Shown here piece by piece: positions 22,723 to 33,600 of a stretch of DNA of 64,000 nucleotides. Where the stretch lies: positions 744,001 through 808,000 of the forward strand of contig CAMPDV010000080.1 of assembly GCA_946699065.1 (NCBI GenBank), read 5' to 3'. A program made the translations under genes and the position numbers. This DNA is from Loxodes magnus. Its lineage: Eukaryota > Ciliophora > Karyorelictea > Loxodida > Loxodidae. Below the pieces are notes generated by a model, which saw only the letters and a list, made by a program, of their open reading frames with translations, ran no database searches and was not told the DNA's origin. The first letter of the stretch is position 1; each line of letters begins with the position of its first letter.

Positions 22723-25227
22723 ATGGATTTAACCGTCTGTTAGAGTTGTAGCAAAGTCTTTGACTAAAATCAAAGATTACCCAAAATAATAAGTTGTGGT
22801 TGCATTTAATGTACTAAATGTATTAAAAATGTTTAAAAAGTTACCAATGCTTACAAATGCAAAATTCACAACATGAAAGTAAGTATAGAGGAACAGAATC
22901 TAAAGAATTTCGACATAAAAGAATACTTTAAGTAATAGTTAAACAAGTTTGAGCATTAAGCTAATCTGATCCAACTGATTAAAGACTTATCGGGACAAGC
23001 CAACATCTAAAAGGCAAACATCTTAAGCATCAAGAAGACATGTGTAGATTTTCAAAAGATCTTTAATGAAATAGTAAAACAAGTTACGTGGATATTATGT
23101 TAGAGTGAAATAGATGAGAGAAAAAAGATCGTAAATGAAATTGAGTAAGTCTTAAGAAAGATAAATGCTCTCAATGAAAAGTATCAGCAAATAAAGACTT
23201 AAAAGATGATAACCAGTTAGGAATACAATCGTAATTTAAGTTCGTTAAACGAGGTAGTAAAAGAATTTGAAAGCTTGTAAAGTGAAATGAATAGAGTAAG
23301 ATCTCTGAGTTACTAAAACGTCAGTCAAAGTTAAAAAACAATCTAAGAAATTTCGTTTAAGGTCTTTTAGGAGATTATGAGTATGAATCAAGAATAAAGA
23401 GGAAATATGCAAGATTTTACAGTTGTTATAAGAAAGTTTATAGATATATAAAACCAACTAAAGTAAAATCAGTCATAAGTAGTAAGACAACCCTAAGAAG
23501 AAGCCAAAAGATAAATTTAAGGACAGCAAATTTAATAATAAATACAGCCAAAAGTTCCAGAATAGACTCAAGAAGTTTAAAATCCAAAATAGCCACTTTA
23601 AGAACGCAAAATAGAAAGCATTCAACACATTCAAAATATTCTTAATGAATTCCAAAACAAACAAATCGACATGAGTTCCATCATAAGCAATCCGTTGAAC
23701 ACAATCAGCATCTGCAAGAAATCGATGATTCTTTACGATTTAATTCAATTAAAATCCGAGAAGAATCAATAAAAAATGTTACAGATCATGAGCTTAGCTA
23801 AGAATCAACCAAAAATGTAAATAGCAGCTTCCAACGCAATAACAATGTTGAATTACTTGAACTTCGTATTCATCAAATAAGATTTCTAAAACATCAACTT
23901 AACTAACTCTGATCTATCTGACACCACCTTCACAAATTGCAACTTCTAAAACGCAAACCTAACATCAGCTAACCTCCGTAACACAAAATTCATCAACTGT
24001 GACTTATCCAACGTCAACTTAACATCAATCTCATCGGAACACCCACACATATATACTGGACACTCTAATCGTGTCACATCGGTCGCTATCTCTTCAGATG
24101 CCAACTTAATAGTATCTGGATCTCGTGACAAAACTTTAAGACTCTACAACATAGCTGAAGGTACCTGTAAGACCATGAGTGGTCACACTAGTTTTGTATT
24201 ATCTGTGGCTATATCCAGTGATTCAAAGTTCATCGTATCGGGAAGTTTAGATAATACGGTGAGACTATGGGACGTCAAGACAGGTACCTGTAAGACCATG
24301 AGTGGTCACACATATTATGTATATGCTGTGGCTATATCCAGTGATTCAGAGTTCATCGTATCGGGAAGTCATGATTAGACGGTGAGACTATGGGACGTCA
24401 AGACAGGTACCTGTAAGACCATGAGTGGTCACACAGATTATGTATATGCTGTGGCTATATCCAGTGATTCAGAGTTCATCGTATCGGGAAGTTATGATAA
24501 GACGGTGAGACTATGGGACGTCAAGACAGGTACCTGTAAGACCATGAGTGGTCACACTAGTTATGTATATGCTGTGGCTATATCCAGTGATTCAGAGTTC
24601 ATCGTATCGGGAAGTTATGATTATACGGTGAGACTATGGGACGTCAAGACAGGTACCTGTAAGACCATGAGTGGTCACACAGGTTATGTATATGCTGTGG
24701 CTATATCTAGTGATTCCACTTACATCATATCTGGATCTGGTGACCAAACTATTCGTTTATGGAACTCTCGAACTCTGTCTTGTACAAAGGTCTTATCGGG
24801 ACACTCATCTTATGTCTATTCGGTAATATTTTCAAACAACAACAAGTATATCATATCTGGATCTTATGACAAGACCATAAGAATATGAAATATCAATAAT
24901 GGATAGTGTATCTGTGTACTATAGGGTCATACTGACAGTGTGGGTAGTTTATCATTATCTAGTGACAACAATTGGTTAGTATCAAGCAATGGCTGTATAT
25001 GGTCAGATTTAAACTAATCAAGTGATTACAATTTCCGAAGATGGAACATAGGAAGGATATTGAATGGGGAATAGGTAACTAACTAATAATAGGTAAGTTC
25101 AAATCTACCAATAATTATTTAGATTGACTGGAGCAAAGTATATGCTGACTATGGATTAAGATTTTAGAATTGCATAATGAATAATACTATTATGAGTGTG
25201 GAGGACAGATAGAGATTTATCAAGTGA
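22723..25227 (+). CDS. RING-like / coiled-coil / pentapeptide / WD40 protein
   Basis: ATG 22723-22725 starts the most secure gene: 834 residues to TGA 25225-25227, with no frameshift. Residues 6-49 form a RING-type zinc finger by spacing, C6-x2-C9-x15-C25-x-C27-x2-C30-x2-C33-x12-C46-x2-H49. Residues about 60-290 are coiled coil, with a Gln-rich stretch near 250-285. Ten pentapeptide repeats cover about 387-436 (DFQNI NLTNS DLSDT TFTNC pattern). WD40 blades of 41 residues follow from about 445, each with GH...VAISSDS...SGS.D.TVRLWD. TAA/TAG must be Gln throughout. Codon 722 is TGA (24886-24888), exactly at the blade Trp of TIRI-W-NINNGQC; the frame continues into another blade (LQGHTDSV) and a tail. 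More than ten other Trp codons are TGG. A RING plus propeller architecture suggests a ubiquitin ligase or scaffold with protein-binding blades. That role is inferred from the domains, not shown. Confidence 0.9.
24172..24720 (+). repeat. near-identical 123-bp repeats inside the WD40 gene
   Basis: The segment starting at ACCATGAGTGGTCACAC recurs with exact 123-bp spacing (ATG at 24175, 24298, 24421, 24544, 24667). Each unit encodes one 41-residue WD40 blade. The units differ by only a few bases, mainly at the residues after SGHT (SF, YY, DY, SY, GY) and before TVRLWD (LDN, HDQ, YDK, YDY). This is recent in-frame tandem duplication, while the flanking blades are more divergent. Confidence 0.95.
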
Positions 25228-25439
25228 TCTTTATGAATTTAAACTATTTAAACTATTTAAACTATTTAATCTTTCTATTTAACAATTTAAAATTTTCTAA
25301 GTCTTTATGCTAATTAATTATGTTCGCTTTCTTATTATTTGTATTATTTTAAGTAAAAAAAATTTCAAGTTCTTAATTTTTCCTAAGTCTTTTTATTGAA
25401 CTTAGTTATTTTTAATATTTTTTTTTAATTTAATTTTAA

Positions 25440-25890
25440 AACAAAGTGTTAGAGAAATTTTAAAGTTTATAGTATTAGAAAAATTTTCGAAGTACAAACT
25501 AGAGTTAATAAATATTAAATTTTTATAGTATTCGAAAAATTTTTGAGGTATGTACTAGAGTTAATAAATCTTAAATTTTGAAGTGTTAGAAAATTTTTGA
25601 AGTATGTACCAGAGTAAAATAATTTTGATTTTCAAGTGATAGGAAAATTTTTGAGGTATATGCTCAGCTAAATAATTTTAATTTTCCAGCGTCAGAAAAT
25701 TTTTTGAAGTATGTATTAGATTTAAAAATTTTCAGATTTTTCTAGTGTCAGAAAATTTTTTGAGGTATATACTCAGCTTAAAAATTCCAAATTTTCAAGT
25801 GTTGGAAAAAATTTTGAGTTACGTACTAGAGCTATTTTTTTTAATTTTATAGTATAGTGTCAGGAAAATTTTTGAGTTGCGTGCTAGCGC
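25440..25890. repeat. degenerate ~55-bp tandem repeat behind the WD40 gene
   Basis: About eight diverged copies of a unit of the form GTGTTAGAAAATTTTTGAAG, then GTATGTACTAGAG and a short TTAATAAATTTT-like linker. Variants include GTGTCAGAAAATTTTTTGAGG and TATATACTCAG. Copies differ in length and sequence, so it is an old array. The + strand has no coding signal here. Confidence 0.75.
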
Positions 25891-26054
25891 AAAGTTTTTT
25901 TTAATTTGTTATAAAATTTAATTACGTTTGTTATTATTTTTAAGTTGGATAATGTAATTTACCGATAGTGAAAATTTAGCGTACTACATTTGAATGTGAG
26001 ACAGATTAAATTTTCATGAGTTAGAAGCCTGAAAATGGCAAAAAGTGTCAAAGC

Positions 26055-26180
26055 CTTTTTTTGCTCAGCGTTTTCCACTATAGGGCTGAGTTGGGACGGA
26101 ACAAGTTGGGGGATTTCGGGATAAGTAGAGGGTCAGAAAGGAATAAATTTTTTTGAGAAAATGTTTTAAAGTATAAAGGT
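26055..26180. repeat. left copy of a diverged direct repeat
   Basis: Contains TTTTTTTGCTCAGCGTTTTC, then GGGACGGAACAAGTTGGGGG, GGATAAGTAGAGGGTCAGAAAG and GAATAAATTTT. The same order of words recurs at 26695-26800. In this copy CTCAGC and GCTGAG form a 6-bp inverted repeat around an 15-base spacer. Confidence 0.7.
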
Positions 26181-26229
26181 TTTTGAAAAAAATGTGAATA
26201 AAAAAAATTGTGACTATTTTTTTTGATTT

Positions 26230-26460
26230 TGGTTTTTTTTGATATTGGTTTTGAATTTTTTTGATTTTGTTTTTGAAAATTTTGATATTGGTTTTGAATT
26301 TTTTTGATTTTGTTTTTGAAAATTTTGATATTGGTTTTGAATTTTTTTGATTTTGTTTTTGAAAATTTTGATATTGGTTTTGAATTTTTTTGATTTTGTT
26401 TTGAATTTTTTTGATTTTGTTTTGAAAATTTTGATATTGGTTTTGGTTTTGAAAATTTTG
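26230..26460. repeat. 43-bp G/T-rich minisatellite
   Basis: About four to five copies of a unit made of GATATTGGTTTTGAATTTTT, TTGATTTTG and TTTTTGAAAATTTT (43 bp), with shortened copies at the right end. The + strand of about 26190-26580 is almost devoid of C. Open frames here (26464-26646 minus, 26616-26972 plus) are low-complexity artefacts. Confidence 0.85.
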
Positions 26461-26694
26461 AATTTATGTTTTAAAAATTTTTTCGATTTTGGATTTGAAA
26501 AATTTTGATTTTGTATTTTGGTTTTGAAGATTTAAGTTTTGGTTTTGCAAGTTCTTGCTTTTTTGATTTGAAAATTTTCGATTTCGGTGCATGAAAAAAA
26601 TTTTAAAATTGGGTTTTGGCATTTTTTTTAGAATTTTTAGAGCCAAATGAAAGGCGAATAAGAGTATTTAAAGCATTAAATCGTGAAAAATTTA

Positions 26695-26800
26695 ATTTTG
26701 TTTTTTTGCTCAGCTTTTTACACTGCAAGACTTTTTTCGGACGGAACAAACTGGGTGAAATCTGGATAGATAAAGGTCAGAAAGGAACAAATTTTAAAAA
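26695..26800. repeat. right copy of the diverged direct repeat
   Basis: Shares TTTTTTTGCTCAGC, CGGACGGAACAA, a CTGGGTGAAATCTGGATA block, AGGTCAGAAAGGAACAAA and a poly-A end with the copy at 26055-26180. The two copies bracket the 43-bp minisatellite. Confidence 0.7.
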
Positions 26801-27070
26801 AAAAGTTTCAAAATATAAAAGGGTTTTGAGAAAAAATGGCTTAAAAAAATTGAAGGATATAATTTTTGATTTTTGTTTCGAAATGTTTTGGTTTTGGGTT
26901 GTGCTAATTTTTTTTGAATTGGGTTGTGATAATTTTTTTGATTTTTGGGTAATGAAATATCTTGAATTTTAAAGTTAATAAAAGAAGAAAAAAAATTTTG
27001 AAATTAAAAAAAAATCAATCTCCTAATAAGAAATATTTCAAAAATAATATAGAATAAATAAAATAAAAAT

Positions 27071-27484
27071 ATGCTAATAAAAGTAAGAAATAATAATTAA
27101 AAAGATGGTGGGAGTAGAGATTGACCTTCAGATCATACTTTCTGGTTTTATGGCTAGGAACAAGTTCCTTTCCTGAAGTGAGAAAGTCTCTGGTCAAAGT
27201 CAACCTTTGCTAGGGAACGCATTTCTCTTGATTATCCACTCAAGTTAGTGGCTTTAAGCCTGGCTGCCTAGAGCGATAGAGCCAACTGGAAGCTGCTTTT
27301 CGAATGTTACAAGATATACAAGTTATCCAATGAAGGCAGTGTTTGGATCGTAAACTGCAAGAAGTTGAAGTTCGAAATTAATCAAGTTTAAAACTAGATT
27401 ATAAGAAAAGATAAAATTGAATTTTTTGCAAATTAAAGAAAAGCACCACAATAAGTAAAATAAACGTTTTTATTAAAAATATGA
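27071..27484 (+). CDS. small Trp-rich protein or gene fragment at the satellite edge
   Basis: ATG 27071-27073 to TGA 27482-27484 gives 137 codons in one frame. The part 27104-27400 is much richer in G+C than its surroundings. It uses AAG, TTC, AAC and ATC codons like the WD40 gene, which is why I prefer this frame. It reads DHTFWFYGQEQVPFLK, then SLDYPLKLVALSLAAQ, then LLFECYKIYKLSNEGSVWIV. There are six Trp positions in 137 residues: four TGG, and two TGA at codons 18 and 37. The first dozen and the last thirty residues are AT-rich and may be flanking sequence, so this could be the remaining exon of a larger gene cut by repeat expansion. The other + frames and one minus frame are also open and look partly protein-like. 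No family recognised. Confidence 0.45.
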
Positions 27485-27519
27485 AAATTTTAAAAAAAAA
27501 ATATATAAAAAATGTTGAT

Positions 27520-27640
27520 TGAATTCAAAGTGAAATAAAGAAAAATAAAGAAAAAAAAAGAAGCGTAGAATAAATAAGATGATCTGAGATATTACATAAG
27601 TTAAGAAATAAAGTAAAAAAAGAAGATAGAATTTCAGTTT
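27520..27640. repeat. degenerate left edge of the satellite
   Basis: AAAGTGAAATAAAGAAAAATAAAG and AAGTTAAGAAATAAAGTAAAAAAAGAAGATAG resemble the polypurine half of the satellite monomer but are shortened and mutated. Decay at the edge of an array is common. Confidence 0.6.
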
Positions 27641-30600
27641 TAAGTATTAATGTTTGAGAAGTAATAAGTATTTTTTAGTGAAGACGTAAAGTAAGAAAAG
27701 AAGATTGAATTTCAGTTTTATTGAGTATGCTTTGAGAAGTAATAAGTATTTTTAAAGTGAAGAAGAAAAGTAAGAAAAGAAGATAGAATTTCAGTTTTAA
27801 GTATTAATGTTTGAGAAGTAATAAGTATTTTTAAAGTGAAGAAGTAAAGTAAGAAAAGAAGATAGAGTTTCAGTTTTATATAGTATGCTTTGAGAAGTAA
27901 TAAGTATTTTTTAGTGAAGAAGTAAAGTAAGAAAAGAAGATAGAATTTCAGTTTTAAGTATTAATGTTTGATAAGTAATAAATATTTTTTAGTGAAGAAG
28001 TAAAGAAAGAAAAGAAGATAGAATTTCAGTTTTAAGTATTAATGTTTGTGAAGTAATAAGTATTTTCAAAGTGAAGAAGTAAAGTAAGAAAAGAAGATTG
28101 AATTTCATTTTTATTGAGTATGCTTTGAGAAGTAATAAGTATTTTTTAGTGAAGAAGTAAAGTAAGAAAAGAAGATAGAATTTCAGTTTTATTGAGTATG
28201 CTTTGAGAAGTAATAAGTATTTTTTAGTGAAGAAGTAAAGTAAGAAAAGAAGATAGAATTTCAGTTTTATTGAGTATGCTATTAGAAGTAATAAGAATTT
28301 TTAAAGTGAAGAAGTAAAGAAAGAAAAGAAGATAGAATTTCAGTTTTAAGTATTAATGTTTGATAAGTAATAAGTATTTTTTAGTGAAGAAGTAAAGAAA
28401 GAAAAGAAGATATAATTTCAGTTTTATTGAGTATGCTTTGAGAAGTAATAAGTATTTTTAAAGTGAAGAAGTAAAGTAAGAAAAGAAGATTGAATTTCAG
28501 TTTTATTGAGTATGCTTTGAGAAGTAATAAGTATTTTTAAAGTGAAGAAGTAAAGTAAGAAAAGAAGATAGAATTTCAGTTTTATTGAGTATGCTTTGAG
28601 AAGTAATAAGTATTTTGAAAAGATAAGAAGTAAAGTAAGAAAAGAAGATAGAATTTCAGTTTTAAGTATTAATGTTTGATAAGTAATAAGTATTTTTTAG
28701 TGAAGACGTAAAGTAAGAAAAGAAGATTGAATTTCAGTTTTATTGAGTATGCTTTGAGAAGTAATAAGTATTTTTAAAGTGAAGAAGAAAAGTAAGAAAA
28801 GAAGATAGAATTTCAGTTTTAAGTATTAATGTTTGAGAAGTAATAAGTATTTTTAAAGTGAAGAAGTAAAGTAAGAAAAGAAGATTGAATTTCAGTTTTA
28901 TTGAGTATACTTTGAGAAGTAATAAGTATTTAGAAAAGATAAGAAGTAAAGTAAGAAAAGAAGATAGAATTTCAGTTTTATTGAGTATGCTTTGAGAAGT
29001 AATAAGTATTTTGAAAAGATAAGACGTAAAGTAAGAAAAGAAGATTGAATTTCAGTTTTATTGAGTATGCTTTGAGAAGTAATAAGTATTTTTAAAGTGA
29101 AGAAGAAAAGTAAGAAAAGAAGATAGATCTTCAGTTTTAAGTATTAATGTTTGAGAAGTAATAAGTATTTTTAAAGTGAAGAAGTAAAGTAAGAAAAGAA
29201 GATTGAATTTCAGTTTTATTGAGTATGCTTTGAGAAGTAATAAGTATTTAGAAAAGATAAGAAGTAAAGTAAGAAAAGAAGATAGAATTTCAGTTTTATT
29301 GAGTATGCTTTGAGAAGTAATAAGTATTTTGAAAAGATAAGAAGTAAAGAAAGAAAAGAAGATAGAATTTCAGTTTTAAGTATTAATGTTTGATAAGTAA
29401 TAAGTATTTATAAACGGGAAGAAGTAAAGAAAGAAAAGAAGATAGAGTTTCAGTTTTAAATAGTATGCTTTGAGAAGTAATAAGTATTTTTTAGTGAAGA
29501 AGTAAAGTAAGAAAAGAAGATAGAATTTCAGTTTTAAGTATTAATGTTTGATAAGTAATAAATATTTTTTAGTGAAGAAGTAAAGAAAGAAAAGAAGATA
29601 GAATTTCTGTTTTATTGAGTATGCTTTTAGAAGTAATAAGTATTTTTAAAGTGAAGAAGTAAAGTAAGAAAAGAAGATAGAATTTCAGTTTTATTGAGTA
29701 TGCTTTGAGAAGTAATAAGTATTTTGAAAAGATAAGAAGTAAAGTAAGAAAAGAAGATAGAATTTCAGTTTTAAGTATTAATGTTTGATAAGTAATAAGT
29801 ATTTTTTAGTGAAGACGTAAAGTAAGAAAAGAAGATTGAATTTAAGTTTCAAAGAGTATGATTTGAGAAGTAATAAGTATTTATAAAAGCGAAGAAGTAA
29901 AGTAAGAAAAGAAGATTGAATTTCATTTTTAAGTATTAATGTTTGAGAAGTAATAAGTATTTTGAAAAGTGAAGAAGTAAAGTAAGAAAAGAAGATATAA
30001 TTTCAGTTTTATTGAGTATGCTTTGAGAAGTAATAAGTATTTTTAAAGTGAAGAAGTAAAGTAAGAAAAGAAGATAGAATTTCAGTTTTATTGAGTATGC
30101 TTTGAGAAGTAATAAGGATTTTGAAAAGTGAAGAAGTAAAGTAAGAAAAGAAGATAGAATTTCAGTTTTATTGAGTATGCTTTGAGAAGTAAAAAGTATT
30201 TTTAAAGTGAAGAAGTAAAGTAAGAAAAGAAGATAGAATTTCATTTTTAAGTATTAATGTTTGTGAAGTAATAAGTATTTTTTAGTGAAGAAGTAAAGTA
30301 AGAAAAGAAGATAGAATTTCAGTTTTATTGAGTATGCTTTGAGAAGTAAAAAGTATTTTTAAAGTGAAGAAGTAAAGTAAGAAAAGAAGATAGAATTTCA
30401 GTTTTATTGAGTATGCTTTGAGAAGTAATAAGGATTTTGAAAAGTGAAGAAGTAAAGTAAGAAAAGAAGATAGAATTTCAGTTTTATTGAGTATGCTTTG
30501 AGAAGTAATAAGTATTTATAAAAGTTAAGAAGTAAAGTAAGAAAAGAAGATTGAATTTCATTTTTAAGTATTAATGTTTGTGAAGTAATAAGTATTTTTT

Positions 30601-33600
30601 AGTGAAGAAGTAAAGTAAGAAAAGAAGATAGAATTTCACTTTTATTGAGTATGCTTTGAGAAGTAATAAGTATTTTTAAAGTGAAGAAGTAAAGTAAGAA
30701 AAGAAGATAGAATTTCAGTTTTAAATAGTATGCTTTGAGAAGTAATAAGTATTTTGAAAAGTGAAGAAGTAAAGTAAGAAAAGAAGATATAATTTCAGTT
30801 TTATTGAGTATGCTTTGAGAAGTAAAAAGTATTTTTAAAGTGAAGAAGTAAAGTAAGAAAAGAAGATAGAATTTCAGTTTTATTGAGTATGCTTTGAGAA
30901 GTAATAAGTGCTTAGAAAAGTGAAGAAGTAAAGTAAGAAAAGAAGATAGAATTTCAGTTTAAAGGAGTATGCTATTAGAAGTAATAAGAATTTTTAAAGA
31001 GAAGAAGTAAAGAAAGAAAAGAAGATAGAATTTCAGTTTTAAGTATTAATGTTTGATAAGTAATAAGTATTTTTAAACGGGAAGAAGTAAAGAAAGAAAA
31101 GAAGATAGAGTTTCAGTTTTATATAGTATGCTTTGAGAAGTAATAAGTATTTTTTAGTGAAGAAGTAAAGTAAGAAAAGAAGATAGAATTTCAGTTTTAA
31201 GTATTAATGTTTGTGAAGTAATAAGTATTTTTTAGTGAAGAAGTAAAGAAAGAAAAGAAGATAGAATTTCAGTTTTATTGAGTATGCTTTGAGAAGTAAT
31301 AAGTATTTTTTAGTGAAGAAGTAAAGTAAGAAAAGAAGATAGAATTTCAGTTTTATTGAGTATGCTTTGAGAAGTAATAAGTATTTTTTAGTGAAGAAGT
31401 AAAGAAAGAAAAGAAGATAGAATTTCAGTTTTATTGTGTGTGCTTTGAGAAGCAATAAGTATTTTTAAAGTGAAGAAGAAAGTAAGAAAAGAAGATAGAA
31501 TTTCAGTTTAAAGGTGTATGCTTTGAGAAGTAATAAGTATTTTCAAAGTGAAGAAGTAAAGTAAGAAAAGAAGATTGAATTTCATTTTTATTGAGTATGC
31601 TTTGAGAAGTAATAAGTATTTTTTAGTGAAGAAGTAAAGTAAGAAAAGAAGATAGAATTTCAGTTTTATTGAGTATGCTTTGAGAAGTAATAAGTATTTT
31701 TTAGTGAAGAAGTAAAGTAAGAAAAGAAGATAGAATTTCAGTTTTATTGAGTATGCTATTAGAAGTAATAAGAATTTTTAAAGTGAAGAAGTAAAGAAAG
31801 AAAAGAAGATAGAATTTCAGTTTTAAGTATTAATGTTTTATAAGTAATAAGTATTTATAAACGGGAAGAAGTAAAGTAAGAAAAGAAGATAGAATTTCAG
31901 TTTTATAGAGTATGCTTTGAGAAGTAATAAGTATTTATAAAAGTTAAGAAGTAAAGTAAGAAAAGAAGATTGAATTTCATTTTTAAGTATTAATGTTTGA
32001 TAAGTAATAAATATTTTTTAGTGAAGAAGTAAAGAAAGAAAAGAAGATAGAATTTCAGTTTTAAGTATTAATGTTTGTGAAGTAATAAGTATTTTTTAGT
32101 GAAGAAGTAAAGTAAGAAAAGAAGATAGAATTTCAGTTTTATTGAGTATGCTTTGAGAAGTAATAAGTATTTTTTAGTGAAGAAGTAAAGAAAGAAAAGA
32201 AGATAGAATTTCAGTTTTATTGAGTATGCTTTGAGAAGTAATAAGTATTTTTTAGTGAAGAAGTAAAGTAAGAAAAGAAGATAGAATTTCAGTTTTATTG
32301 AGTATGCTTTGAGAAGTATAAGTATTTTTAAAGTGAAGAAGTAAAGAAAGAAAAGAAGATAGAATTTCAGTTTTAAGTATTAATGTTTGATAAGTAATAA
32401 GTATTTATAAACGGGAAGAAGTAAAGAAAGAAAAGAAGATAGAGTTTCAGTTTTAAATAGTATGCTTTGAGAAGTAATAAGTATTTTTTAGTGAAGAAGT
32501 AAAGTAAGAAAAGAAGATAGAATTTCAGTTTTAAGTATTAATGTTTGTGAAGTAATAAGTATTTTTTAGTGAAGAAGTAAAGTAAGAAAAGAAGATAGAA
32601 TTTCAGTTTTATTGAGTATGCTTTGAGAAGTAATAAGTATTTTTTAGTGAAGAAGTAAAGAAAGAAAAGAAGATAGAATTTCAGTTTTATTGAGTATGCT
32701 TTGAGAAGTAATAAGTATTTTTTAGTGAAGAAGTAAAGTAAGAAAAGAAGATAGAATTTCAGTTTTATTGAGTATGCTTTGAGAAGTATAAGTATTTTTA
32801 AAGTGAAGAAGTAAAGAAAGAAAAGAAGATAGAATTTCAGTTTTAAGTATTAATGTTTGATAAGTAATAAGTATTTATAAACGGGAAGAAGTAAAGAAAG
32901 AAAAGAAGATAGAGTTTCAGTTTTAAATAGTATGCTTTGAGAAGTAATAAGTATTTTTTAGTGAAGAAGTAAAGTAAGAAAAGAAGATAGAATTTCAGTT
33001 TTAAGTATTAATGTTTGTGAAGTAATAAGTATTTTTTAGTGAAGAAGTAAAGTAAGAAAAGAAGATAGAATTTCTGTTTTATTGAGTATGCTTTGAGAAG
33101 TAATAAGTATTTTTAAAGTGAAGAAGTAAAGTAAGAAAAGAAGATAGAATTTCAGTTTTAAATAGTATGCTTTGAGAAGTAATAAGTATTTTTTAGTGAA
33201 GAAGTAAAGAAAGAAAAGAAGATAGAATTTCAGTTTTATTGAGTATGCTTTGAGAAGTAATAAGTATTTATAAAAGTTAAGAAGTAAAGTAAGAAAAGAA
33301 GATTGAATTTCATTTTTAAGTATTAATGTTTGTGAAGTAATAAGTATTTTTTAGTGAAGAAGTAAAGTAAGAAAAGAAGATAGAATTTCACTTTTATTGA
33401 GTATGCTTTGAGAAGTAATAAGTATTTTTAAAGTGAAGAAGTAAAGTAAGAAAAGAAGATAGAATTTCAGTTTTAAGTATTAATGTTTGTGAAGTAATAA
33501 GTATTTTTTAGTGAAGAAGTAAAGAAAGAAAAGAAGATAGAATTTCAGTTTTATTGAGTATGCTTTGAGAAGTAATAAGTATTTTTTAGTGAAGAAGTAA

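Noticed and set aside
26616..26972. 118-residue + strand ORF in the G/T-rich region, and the minus ORF at 26464-26646
   Set aside because: Both lie in low-complexity, C-poor repeats, and part of the + ORF coincides with the right copy of the direct repeat. Composition explains their length.
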